64,000 nucleotides of DNA from Coprinellus micaceus (lineage: Eukaryota > Basidiomycota > Agaricomycetes > Agaricales > Psathyrellaceae): the NCBI GenBank assembly GCA_951394405.1, contig OX596336.1, forward strand, positions 248,001 to 312,000, written 5' to 3'. The notes beneath the pieces were generated by a model, which was not told the origin of the DNA, made no database searches, and saw only the letters and a program-made list of their open reading frames with translations. This document shows, piece after piece, positions 54,941 through 64,000 of this stretch (position 1 is its first letter; every line of letters starts with the position of its first letter). Both the position numbers and the translations under genes were made by a program.

Positions 54941-55250
54941 GGGGGGCAGGAGAGAGAGATGATAGGCGTGTGAGGGATGTCCACAGCCAACATCCCACCA
55001 GGCACCAGAGGTGAAGGATTGACCAGAACGCCCAGTCCCGAGTAATACTGAGGACCAGCGTCAAGCTCTGGTACAAAGAGAACGAGATGGGTGGCGTTGG
55101 CGCCCGTATGAGCTTCAAAATCTCTATCCTACATGGGAGGGGTCAATTCGCTAAATCTATCCGGAAGACGATGAACACGCACCCCCGAACGCTGCCTCTT
55201 TGAATCCAACCCGCTTTCTCGACCCACCCGACAAGTCTCCGAGCCCCTAG

Positions 55251-55498
55251 TCAGACGGGGAAGCATCCGCAGCCATCCTTTGGGGTCTTCTCGTTGTCGT
55301 CGTCGTCGCCAAGACCGAAATCGGTCGACGGCTCGCTGAGCCCAATCCAGGGTTCGACGTTCAGGCGGCGGGAGAACGTTCGAGCTCGTCGTACTTGATA
55401 TAAAGCACTATCTCATCGTCGCTCATCGAGGGGGACCGGCGGAGAGGGTTTTGGGAATGAACGATGAGGAGAACCACGATGCCGACAGCCCGGAGCAT
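55251..55498 (-). CDS. 62-residue acidic microprotein, copy 1
   Basis: Two exons (55395-55498, 55251-55335; 59-bp intron GTACGA...GCTCAG) encode MLRAVGIVVLLIVHSQNPLR, MSDDEIVLYI, then EPSTDFGLGDDDDNEKTPKD and GCGCFPV-stop. The copy at 58274 keeps MSDDEIVLYI, the intron position and length, the EPSTD-GDDD-EK stretch and the CGxxPV end, which argues for a protein-coding gene or a conserved exon pair of a larger one. The first 20 residues are hydrophobic, so secretion is possible; a start at MSDDE would remove them. A CRE-like site lies 54 bp upstream. No family recognised. Confidence 0.5.
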
Positions 55499-55551
55499 CG
55501 CCGATGATGGTCTGTGCGCAGCGGTGGGACGGTCACGAGCCGTGAAAACGG

Positions 55552-55559
55552 TGACATCA
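55552..55559. promoter_or_regulatory. CRE-like site TGACATCA
   Basis: In ACGGTGACATCACGCGTCTA followed by AATGAGCGCGTCCAGACGCG; nearly the same block is at 58564. 54 bp before the start at 55498. Confidence 0.65.
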
Positions 55560-55785
55560 CGCGTCTAAATGAGCGCGTCCAGACGCGACGTTCCCCCATT
55601 ACACCCTGTAATTCATCAATACATCCAATTAAAGTCACCTAATACCCGATATCCATCTTAATGCCTATTCCCCAGTACAGCTACACCCGCCTAACCCCTC
55701 AGTAGAATTATGCCTATATTTTCTGTGGCCGCACCCTTGCACATCGAGCAGACGTACTATACCAGATTCGTCGCACCAGAAACTC

Positions 55786-56230
55786 CTAGATATGAGCTGC
55801 GAGAAGCCATTTTATTAGACGTTATCCTCAGCCCTAATAACCGAAGACACTCACCACGAGCCCTCACCCGCGACACCCTCCTCACGCGCTTGCCGCGTTT
55901 CTGAAGCCTTCCCCTCGAGAACACTCGTACTCCACCGCGTCTCCCGTTTGAAACCCTTGCCTGGCTGGATACCCTCTGCTGCCGCTCAGGCTCGTCTGTG
56001 AATGCGAACGAAACAGTTTCTATTTGAGGATAAGTGGGGAACGCGCTCAATATGGCGGCAAGTCAGGCGGAGTTAGGGAAGGACGTACGACAGAGCCTCT
56101 CGACGTCAAGCATCAAGCTCATAACCTGCTCCTCCAACATCTTCCTCTCGTGCTTCGTCGCTTGAAGCATGGATCGAAGCTCGATGTTCTCCTTGAGGAG
56201 GTGGCGGACGTCAGGGCTGCTGAGCGACAT
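55786..56230 (-). CDS. Coiled-coil protein with Arg-rich C-terminus (PDV type)
   Basis: Three exons; introns 56020-56088 and 55797-55854; 105 residues. MSLSSPDVRHLLKENIELRS resembles the start of the gene at 52998. A short coiled coil (KHERKMLEEQVMSLMLDVER) joins exon 2, TVSFAFTDEPERQQRVSSQA and GRRGGVRVFSRGRLQKRGKR, VRRVSRVRA, and a tiny last exon giving RAHI-stop. More than 15 Arg in 50 residues suggests nucleic-acid contact or nuclear import. All phases agree. A partial paralog is at 58802. Function unknown. Confidence 0.65.
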
Positions 56231-56665
56231 CTTTGGAACCTGGTGAACGTCGAGTCTAAATGAGGGGAGGGTAGTAGAGAGCGTGGGCAGTGTGGGTCGA
56301 GGAAGCGACGATGGTACGGGTGTGGAACGAGTAGCCTAGAGTTATATGGATAGGTATATCAATGCGGAGAGAAATTGGTGAAAGCCTCGTGGCGTGCAAG
56401 TGCCAAAGAAGCGTGCATCAAATAGGGAGCGAGTTTGGACATGGGCGAGAACATTCATGGGGGAGGCTGACCAGGCTGTAACTGATTGCTTTGTCTCGGG
56501 AGATATAACTACATGTATACGGTACAGGTATGGGTAGATACTGGAATATTAATAAGCACGGCATGGGGAGAAGTACAACAGAGGATTCGGACGAGACTCG
56601 AACACATGTTGTGACGATAACATGCGGCACAAGAAACTATGGCGGCTCTTCATCACCTGCGCCCC
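56231..56665. other. Intergenic
   Basis: Upstream of the gene starting at 56230 and downstream of that ending at 56666. Nothing specific recognised. Confidence 0.4.
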
Positions 56666-57694
56666 TCACTGACTGTGAGAGCTCGTGCCCGACCTGCCCA
56701 TAGGCTTTGGGAATGCCCTTATCGTGGTAGCCGGGTTCGCCTGTGGGATATAATCACACTTCACCAGCGCTCTCGCCGTCATCCCAACCCCGAATATGAT
56801 CCTGGTCTCCTTGGCCAGCTTCCCCGAAGTCGGACACACCGAGAATACCTCTGCATGTTCGACGTATTCCTCGGTGAAGTCCCCAGTTTGTGCGTACTGT
56901 TCAAAAAGCCATCAGCTCACCGTGTAGTGGCTGAATCAAAATGAACTCACCTGCTCGGAGCGGTAGACGTGCTGCCACAGCTGATCGACAGGCGGCCCAC
57001 CGACTTCCCCTTCCAGTTTCGATACCCTCGCTCTGAAGGCCTCGACCTCGTCTTGCGCAGCAAGAAGATCACGATCAGCCGTATTAAGGAGCCGTTCATA
57101 AGTCGCGATCGACTTCGTGAGCCGTGCCACCTCCGCTAGCGCCGTATACTCGGTATCGGCGGCACCCAGAATCGTCTCATACGTTGACAGCGATTCCTTG
57201 AGATCGGCAACGACTCCATTAAGCCGTTCCACTTCATCTCGCGTTGAACGATCCTCATCCCTGGAGCGTTCGTCCGCTTTCCTCGCGGTATCGCCCCTAG
57301 CCTCCTCGAGTTCTTTCATCAAGCCACTCGCCACTCCATTGAGCCGCTCCACCTCTCCCAACACAATGCTTGTATCCTTTCTCGCCTGCCTTTCGCCCTG
57401 CCTCGCTTCGGTGACTTCCTTCTTCGCAGCTTCGGCCTCCCTATCGACCCGATAAAGCTCGCGCTGAGTGTCCTTGAGGTTCTTCTCAGCTTCGTCGGCG
57501 TGGGCTCGGAGAATGAGGTTTTTGTGTCCGAGAGTCTGGTTATCGATAGCCAAGGTGGCGACCTTCGCTTGGGCTCTGTCATGCGCTTTCTTGAGGTCTC
57601 GGTAATGACGCTCATTTACGAGCAACTGGTCTTGGAGCTGGTGGAGGAGACTGGCTTCGTCGGTGTGTGTGGCGGAGGGAGAGGCGTTGGACAT
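56666..57694 (-). CDS. Coiled-coil/tail family protein with CPxSG module and internal repeats
   Basis: Two exons; intron 56897-56950 (GTGAGT...GAACAG). Start MSNASPSATHTDEASLLHQL. About 240 residues of coiled coil with internal repeats: GEVERLNGVASGLMKELEEA / DEVERLNGVVADLKESLSTY, and LSTYETILGAADTEY / IATYERLLNTADRD. Exon 2 reads YAQTGDFTEEYVEHAEVFSV, CPTSGKLAKETRIIFGVGMT, ALVKCDYIPQANPATTIRAF and ends PMGRSGTSSHSQ-stop. VCPTSGKL matches the module of the genes at 39323 and 47602, but the Lys/Arg tail is weak here. Function unknown. Confidence 0.75.
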
Positions 57695-58273
57695 GGTTAG
57701 AAAGGGTGAAGGGGCGCGGCATCGGAGTGGCACAAAGTGCGGGATTATAAGGTCTCAAGTTTGCGTCCGTTGTGCCACAGAGAGACCTTTTTGATAGAAA
57801 TAAAGGGATGTACGGGCTTGGTGAGGTCCTGGGACGATGGGGGCGTCCCATGTCTACTACGAGTCGTCTACTGGGTATAAGCGAACAAACCGAAGCAGAA
57901 CGTAAATCTAGGCACAACGCACAACTCTCACCTTCAAAGACCGATCGAAACCAAAGCATGAGCCAAATGGTGAGCGCTACGAAGAGCGTACAGACTGGCA
58001 TGGAGGACAAAAGGACGACGGTGGTCCAGGGTTCAGCCCCTCATAAGCCAGGCTCCAAGACCAGAGCTGAATCGTGGTGGCACGAGTGGTCATGGCGAGG
58101 TAAGATAGTTTCCGCGCCATAAGTATCGATAGCGATTCGACGAGGTCGGAGTGGTCATCCTACGGTGGGGAGTCAGTCCGCCAATACTACCCGCAAGACG
58201 ATGAACACGCACCACCCGAACCCGGCCTCGATGGAGTATTCTCAGCTCCTTCGACAGGTCTCTAAATCCCTAG
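57695..58273. other. Intergenic, partly duplicated
   Basis: About 58140-58273 resembles 55130-55250 (AAGACGATGAACACGCAC segment): the 3' flank of the duplicated microprotein. No gene seen. Confidence 0.45.
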
Positions 58274-58503
58274 TCAGACAGGGAGATATCCACAGCTATC
58301 CTCGGACGCCTTCTCGCCGTCGTCGTCGCCACGACCGGCATCGGTCGACGGCTCCCTGAGCCCAATCCATGGTTCGATATTCAGGCGCACGGAGGAGAAC
58401 CTTCGAGCTCGTACTTGATATAAAGCACTATTTCATCGTCGCTCATTGAAGACGACAACGGCGGAGAGATGATTGTGAAGACGGACGTGGACAGCAGCAT
58501 CAT
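58274..58503 (-). CDS. Acidic microprotein, copy 2
   Basis: Two exons (to 58415; 58274-58355; 59-bp intron). From the ATG at 58500 it encodes 55 residues: MLLSTSVFTIISPPLSSS, MSDDEIVLYIK, EPSTDAGRGDDDGEKASEDS, CGYLPV-stop. Relative to copy 1, hydrophobic N-terminus, splice position, acidic centre and end are kept while many residues changed without a frame break (two codons lost), a sign of purifying selection. The CRE-like palindrome lies 61-68 bp upstream. Role unknown. Confidence 0.5.
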
Positions 58504-58563
58504 GATCACCGATGGTGGTCCGTGCGCCGCCGTCATTGGGACGGTCACGAGCCTTCGAGGCCA

Positions 58564-58571
58564 TGACGTCA
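58564..58571. promoter_or_regulatory. CRE-like palindrome TGACGTCA
   Basis: In CCATGACGTCACGCGTCTAA then ATGAACGCGTCGAGACGCG, the second copy of the block at 55552. Confidence 0.7.
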
Positions 58572-58801
58572 CGCGTCTAAATGAACGCGTCGAGACGCGA
58601 CAACACCCTATTACACTCCGAAATTCGGTAATATGTACATCCCATTAAAGCAATATACTCCTCTATATACATGCCATATCCTCCAGCACCGCTACACCCA
58701 CCCTACTGAACTCCGTCGTAGAATAACGGCGGTTGTTTCCGCGATCGGCATCTTGCACCTCCAGCACACGGACTATACCCGACTCGTCGCACCAGGTACT
58801 C

Positions 58802-59110
58802 CTAGATATGAGCTGAGAGATGTTGTTGTATTTGACCCTGTCCTCCGCTCGATAACCGAAGGCACTCACCTCGCACCTGAACCCTCCTGGCCCATTTACG
58901 GCGCTTCTGCACTCTTCCCCTCGAGAATACTCGGACCCCGGCACATCTCCCATTCGAAACCCTTGGGCGGCTGACTATCTTATGCGCCTGCTCAAGTTTA
59001 TCCATGAACGCGAACGACACTGTTTCTATAACAGTGTAAGTTAACACGGCGTTCAAGATACGAGTGAGTGAAGTTGAACGAGGTACGACAGAGCTTCTCC
59101 ACGTCCCAGA
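58802..59110 (-). pseudogene. 5'-truncated paralog of the Arg-rich coiled-coil gene
   Basis: Keeps the end of exon 1 (FWDVEKLC), intron 1, exon 2 (ETVSFAFMDKLEQAHKIVSR, GVRVFSRGRVQKRRKWARRV) and the last exon giving QVRAHI-stop. The N-terminal SSPDV coil is missing: an in-frame TGA lies just upstream of FWDVEK and the sequence beyond is unrelated. It is adjacent to microprotein copy 2 in the same order as at 55251-56230, so both were duplicated together. Confidence 0.65.
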
Positions 59111-61136
59111 ACGTTCATGAGGCCCGAGGGAGGCTGACGATATTAGTAGATAAGATTGGGTGTATACCTTAACGTAGCGTGCTACGCCGAACCTTACTAA
59201 ACACTTCATCCGGTGAGGAAGGCATGCGCTGTCGGCCGTATAAACAGACACAAATCAAAGAGTTTGAGGCAAACGACAGATTCCTTGTTGTGGGGATGCC
59301 CTTTCAGATTCGAATAGAATTTCCTGTACTCGCAGTGTATTGGCCGCGTTGGCCCCACCGCATTTGCTGCGTGTGATGGGTTAAGCGCCCGTACCCGAGC
59401 TTCGCGCATAGTCGTGGCGTGGTAGGTTATCGAGGTGTATCACCACCACGCCTTATCCTTGCGACGGTTTTGGACCCTCGTGTGGTCCTCCTGGTCCTCC
59501 TAGATACTGCGTTTAGAGCTGAGGGGCACACCCACGAACGCGATCGAACCATACTGTACCGATCATCGAACTTCAAGTGAAAGAGTGGCCGACCGTCGAA
59601 GGACGGGCTAGCACACTCGTGGAGCGGCTATGAAGGGTTCGCGCGTTATCGTTTAAGGTAATGTTGACGTTTGCGTCCTGTACTCGAAATAGAGGGCCAT
59701 AGGAGTGCGTGCCTACAGTTTTGACCAAGTCGCGCGGGAGGTTGTGCTCGCAGCCCCGCTCAAACGTACATATGAAATGTGCCACTCGGATTCGACACGT
59801 TCCGTTTGGACGGTCTCCCGCACGTTTCAGACGAAAGGGGTGAGCGAACAAAATGAACGCCCACAAAGGTCGTCTGGACTTGGTCTTCCACGAGCATACC
59901 CTCACGTCTGGTGCACGACTTCTACCTCACGGGTATAACGAGGTGCGTATCGCACTATGAAACCTTTTGGCGCAGGGAGCCCGCGCCAGCCCGCGGCAGA
60001 GGCAGGGGCGAGGTGGCTTGGACGGGGACTTTGAAATCCCCTGTCAGGTCCTTTCGACAGTGTGGAAGTGCCACGGGCGGACGGGGAAAGTGATTCAGCG
60101 TCAGGCCACGGCATAGGCCGTCGCGGCTAGTAGAGTGCGCGTTCAAATCAATCACTCGTCCAATTTATTACCAGTGCATTCGAACGGAGTTCAAATCGAT
60201 GTATACATAAGGCCAAGCGAAAGTGAAGAGGTCAGTGTGGTCTCTTTCCCCCCTTTCCTCTCACTACCGAATTAAACACAGCGTTACAGAACGCCCTTCC
60301 ATCGCGGTTTGCGCAATGTGAGCGAGGGTGAAACACGCCGGGTATCCGTAGCTCATTAAATCTACTATGCGTAGCAGACCACCTTGCTTCGATGTTCGAG
60401 AGTCGCCCTGGAGGTGTAACACAGTAGTGAGCCTAACCCCGGAGGCCCTGGTGCATTTGGGCTGACCTACGACTCCTTTTGAAGCCGTTAGCCCAGGCCA
60501 GCCTCCAGTCTGGAACCGGTGGCTGTCATCGCACAATAGGTGCCCATGCGGACGACAGGAGATGGTGTCAGCCTCTCGGCGAATTCAGTTCGTCCTCCCT
60601 CAATCAGGACTTCCCAGCCCTTCCCCCTCGGGGAGTCGCTTTCATTCTCATCTCGTACCGAGTATTTCAAGAGTATTTTGTGCGATACATGCGTCCCAAA
60701 ATAGTGTTTGCATTGGCGCCCTGTCTATTTCCTATCTACGCAGGAAATCAATTATATTTTCCAACTCCAAAATGAAATGAGTGGGCGCGGTGAGCGATGT
60801 TACCCTCGGCCCCGACGCAGTATCTCCTTGTATGTGGCGAGGAATCGAACATGTCGATCAGCACAGGTGCAAGTACGCGGCGTGGCCCTGACATGGAAAA
60901 GTGGAAAGTTTGACACGGAATGCCCCCGGCAAGGGGACGGGGAAGCTTTGATGTCGTTGAGACGGAATCGTGCGTCATAGACGCGAACCCCTCCCGGCCT
61001 GGACGATGGAAGTCTGCGTCGAAACCGCGGGGGACTGACGCGGGATACCTGCGCCAAAAGGGTCCTCGGTGACCCTTAAACCGTCCAAGGGGGCAGACAT
61101 CGCCGCGGTGCAACTCATTCCCCGAACCCCTTGGCC
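59111..61136. other. About 2 kb without a supported gene
   Basis: Right edge of the array. Short frames only (for example plus 60479-60775, YRVFQEYFVRYMRPKIVFAL), no domain, no paralog in the window. I see nothing else here. Confidence 0.45.
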
Positions 61137-62691
61137 ATGGCAGCACTTTTGTGGTACCTAACCATCCTCCTCCCTGGCATGGCGGCGCCAGCACCCACTC
61201 CTCCTGCCATTGCGTACGACGCTTCCGCCACCTGCACTACCATTTGTCTCAACGATTGCCCGCGCGCATTTGTTGCCGTCAACTCCAGTCCGGCCTTCAA
61301 TACCGACTATCGGTCAACTGTAGAAATCGTTTGGAGTTGCCTTGCAGTAATCTTCGCTTGTACATGGCTGTGTGTCCACCCACACGTCGCTGGGTACAAC
61401 ACCACTATGTCGCAGCGCCTTTGGAAGCGCCTGAAGTTGTTCGGATTGGCGACCTTTGCCCCAGAGCTCCTCGCCGTGATCGCATTCTTCCAATGGAAGG
61501 GCTGTCGCGAGCTACACAAGGATTTCAAATCGAGGGCAGAGCAATTGAATATACGTACGTCGTAAACCGCTTCATTCACCTATGGATACTTCACGGACAG
61601 ATGTCTCGACCACAGCGCTTGACCTCAACCCCGGAGACGGAAATCGATCTGGAGGCGATGAACACCCTTGCGTTGGGGACGATCGACGCGCTGAGGGTTG
61701 TAGACGAGCATCCCAGATTCGCCAGGGGGTCACTCGTAAAGTGCCGGAAGAAACTGCATGGACGTTGACGCACGCTCATTTCATCCAAATGGGCGGGGTC
61801 GTCTTCAGAAACCCAGAAAACGGTGACATTGGCTTTGCCGACCCAAGCCAGTGGGAGGACGAACACATCAAGAGCTTTTTCTCACTACGACTGTCCGAAG
61901 CCGAGATCTCGGACAAAAGCAAGGGAAGCGCACTGGCGAAGACCTTGGTTGTGATGCAGGTGCTGTGGTTCGTGGCCCAAACCATTGCTCGAGCAATTGA
62001 ACGCCTGCCCATCACCCACCTTGAAGTCGTTTGCCTTGCGTTTACCGCGTTCAACGTTGGGATGTATGTGTGCAGGTGGGATAAACCACTCGATGTCGAG
62101 TGTCCCTTGACGCTGCCAGGTAAGCCTGCTGAGGGATCAAAATCCCTGCGAGCCACGCATAGCTGGCTTGAGGCCACCCTCCACACCGTTTTCGACCTTC
62201 CCGTCGGTCCATGGCGGTACCTCGAGTCAGAAAGGAAGTTTTATCCCAGCCTGTACTGCTACCATGGAAAGACGAAGGAACGTTCTTTCCTGGACGCCTG
62301 CTTTTCGCTGGCGGAGGGAGGCCTCGGGGGTGATTTCACCTTCGCACTTGCGTTCACGGCATCCAGCTTTGGCGCGATCCATGCTATTGGATGGTCCCTC
62401 CCCTTTCCCACTCTAGCCGAACAGCAACTCTGGCGTGCCTCCTGTTTAACCCTTGTGTTCTACCCTTTCTCGCCTCTGGTAACACTGTGGAGTGCGAACC
62501 GTCTTCAGGACGGTCCCAGGGCCATCAAAATGATTTTGTGGCCCATAGGATTGTTGTGCTCACTGCTCTCACACATTTTATATGCTGGCGCCCGCTTCAC
62601 CTTCCTTGTACTCCCCTTGCTGGAACTTCGAGACATTCCTCACCTATCCCATCAGACTGTGTCTTGGTCAAACCTTCTTCCCCACATTTAG
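61137..62691 (+). CDS. Polytopic membrane protein of an uncharacterised basidiomycete family
   Basis: Two exons; intron 61555-61600 (46 bp). MAALLWYLTILLPGMAAP is signal-like. Landmarks of this family, widespread in Agaricomycetes and without a named function: VEIVWSCLAVIFACTWLCVH, a PELLAVIAFFQW helix, WTLTHAHFIQMGGVVF, DKSKGSALAKTLVVMQVLWF, ARAIERLPITHLEVVCLAFT and CRWDKPLDVECP. About seven or eight helices. A Lys/Arg-rich loop separates exon 1 from the THAHF block. I start at the ATG at 61137. It ends WSNLLPHI-stop. Likely intact; role unknown. Confidence 0.75.
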
Positions 62692-63221
62692 TTATTTAGT
62701 GGAGTTTGTACCTCAGAAAGGCGCTTTTCATCTGTATCCATTGGTCTCGCGCGGCTCTCTGCTCTATACTTGGCTACGTTCTGGAGTCTGGACCGAATAA
62801 ATATATCTGAACCACTATGGCCTGGCTTTTATTCCGCTTGAGCTCATGAAAGGGAAGGTAGGCACCTACTGATTTCAACGGGACGTCCCCAAGTCGCGTG
62901 GATCCATCGACGACCCTAGCGAACTGGACAGTCTTCTCGTACAGGATTCGAGGCTGGCGTGAATGTTGACGGCGGGAATAGCGCTCGTTGACAGTAAGAA
63001 GGGAGGTGGGTTTCAGCGACGCAGAGAGACGCGATGTCCTATCTGTAGTCTATCAATGGGTGAGGCCTTCTGGGAGTGGAGGTGTTGTACGTACCCCATC
63101 ATCCAGCGTGGATGTTGGGACGTCACTTGTGTGTAACAAAGGATCTCACTCTATGAACACCATCTCAAAAACGCCGCATTCTTTCTAATGAACATGAAGC
63201 CACTAAAGATCCTCCACACCT
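62692..63221. other. Intergenic between convergent genes
   Basis: AATAAATATA at 62798-62807 may serve in 3' end formation of the membrane-protein gene. No gene recognised. Confidence 0.4.
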
Positions 63222-64000
63222 CTAGGTGCGGTCCAGACGCTCAACTACCATCTCCACTGCGAAAGACGTCACCACGGGTCTTCCTTCCCTTTCCAACCCC
63301 CTCAAACGACCAAATTCCGTCGGAAAAACGTCGTCGTTCAGGGTGGCAACCAGACGCTCTCCATCGTGTATCATTTTTTCCATCTGCAGCCCTTTTTCCA
63401 CAGTCCACCGAGGTTCATGTAACCTCACCTTCACCGTTAGGCGAGCCGTCGTCAACTTTGGTAACACCCCATGCCTTATGAACACCTCATCTAAGAGATT
63501 CCACCGGGGTTTGAAGCAGTCGATAGGAAATGCGCGGGAGTATTTCAAGAAGTGAATATCGAAGTCGATGTCAAACTTGAGGATCTCAAGGCTTTCGAGC
63601 GTCCGTAGGTACGGACTGCATCCGAGGTATGGGTCTGGAGAGAAGTCGATGGGTACGGGGCTCCAGAAATGAATTGGGACATGGAGCTTGAGGTACGTCA
63701 GGGTGGTGAAGCACAGTGAGTTGAGGCTCTCAAGTGGGGACTTTCTCAGGGGTTGGTATCCGTCGGGATGCCGCACTGTGAGGTGAAATACCATTGTTCA
63801 TGATCAGCGGGGATTCAGTGAGACGACCGGTAGGACTCATCACTCACCAGAGAGCTGCAAGGATCTTACACGTTCGACCGATTTGAGGATGTGGAAGGTT
63901 GTTTCTAAGCCCGTCCACTCGGACAGTTGGATTTCGAGTGAAATGATCCTGGACATGTTTGACACGGTAGTGTGGCCAATCAGTCCCGGCATAATCTGGA
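63222..64000 (-). CDS. F-box/LRR-type protein, C-terminal part (cut by window edge)
   Basis: Minus-strand gene whose 5' part lies beyond the window. Visible: SRIISLEIQLSEWTGLETTF and HILKSVERVRSLQLS, intron 63776-63847 (GTGAGT...TCACAG), then VRHPDGYQPLRKSPLESLNS, LCFTTLTYLKLHVPIHFWSP, SPYLRTLESLEILKFDIDF and LPKLTTARLTVKVRL, ending EMVVERLDRT-stop. The L-x2-L-x-L spacing is that of degenerate leucine-rich repeats after the F-box in the many Agaricomycete F-box-like proteins; the F-box itself is not in view. Such proteins may choose targets for SCF ubiquitin ligases. Confidence 0.6.

Noticed and set aside
31801..57694. Array members as pieces of myosin, SMC, kinesin or other long coiled-coil proteins
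   Set aside because: Each has its own start, short length, own tail exon and often its own promoter element; no motor or ATPase motifs exist in the window.
62582..62800. Small plus-strand frame after the membrane-protein gene
   Set aside because: Overlaps the end of the real gene in another frame and then runs into the 3' flank.

Overview
The window looks like part of a mushroom-forming basidiomycete (Agaricomycetes) chromosome. Reasons: GT-AG introns of about 45-75 bp that must be removed to keep frames open, and fungal/basidiomycete families (laccase, DUF6534 seven-helix proteins, MYND proteins, a TRIP4-type zinc finger, an F-box/LRR-type protein, secreted Ser/Thr-rich proteins). No tRNA, rRNA, CRISPR array or viral gene was recognised. 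Exon joins were made by eye and are models, not transcripts.

Left part (1-31 kb): duplicated and decaying sequence around a few intact genes. A DUF6534 gene occurs at 0.9-2.6 kb (-) and 11.7-13.4 kb (+), and again at 34.2-35.9 kb (-) and 50.4-52.1 kb (+), each with a related upstream block. A coiled-coil gene starting MNP is intact at 8.97-9.59 and 18.8-19.4 kb and broken at 0.2-0.5 kb. Single genes are a TRIP4-like zinc-finger protein (5.3-6.2 kb, -), an NTF2-like protein (13.8-14.2 kb, +), a complete laccase (21.6-23.6 kb, -), a MYND protein (25.8-28.1 kb, -) and a small secreted protein with a TATA box (29.6-30.6 kb, +). A 5' laccase pseudogene (17.3-18.0 kb), a 1.5 kb terminal-inverted-repeat element (15.2-16.7 kb) and a degenerate minisatellite (19.8-20.7 kb) lie between.

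Middle part (30.8-59.1 kb): the most unusual feature. About 20 short loci, nearly all on the minus strand, code for small proteins (about 80-330 aa) of similar plan: an N-terminal coiled coil in a long first exon and a short last exon rich in Lys/Arg, often ending in KRxR/K plus a hydrophobic residue, which looks like a C-terminal nuclear localisation signal. Three members share a last-exon motif (hydrophobic)-C-P-x-S/T-G, and several have a CRE-like TGACGTCA palindrome 50-320 bp before the start. Members diverge strongly and the array includes relics with frameshifts and stops, so it behaves like a birth-and-death family. A Tourist/PIF-Harbinger-like MITE and a GPI-anchored Ser/Thr-rich protein gene are embedded in it. 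I know no described family with this architecture; the role (perhaps dimerising nuclear proteins) is inference.

Right end (59-64 kb): a polytopic membrane protein of an uncharacterised basidiomycete family and the 3' part of an F-box/LRR-type gene cut by the window edge.
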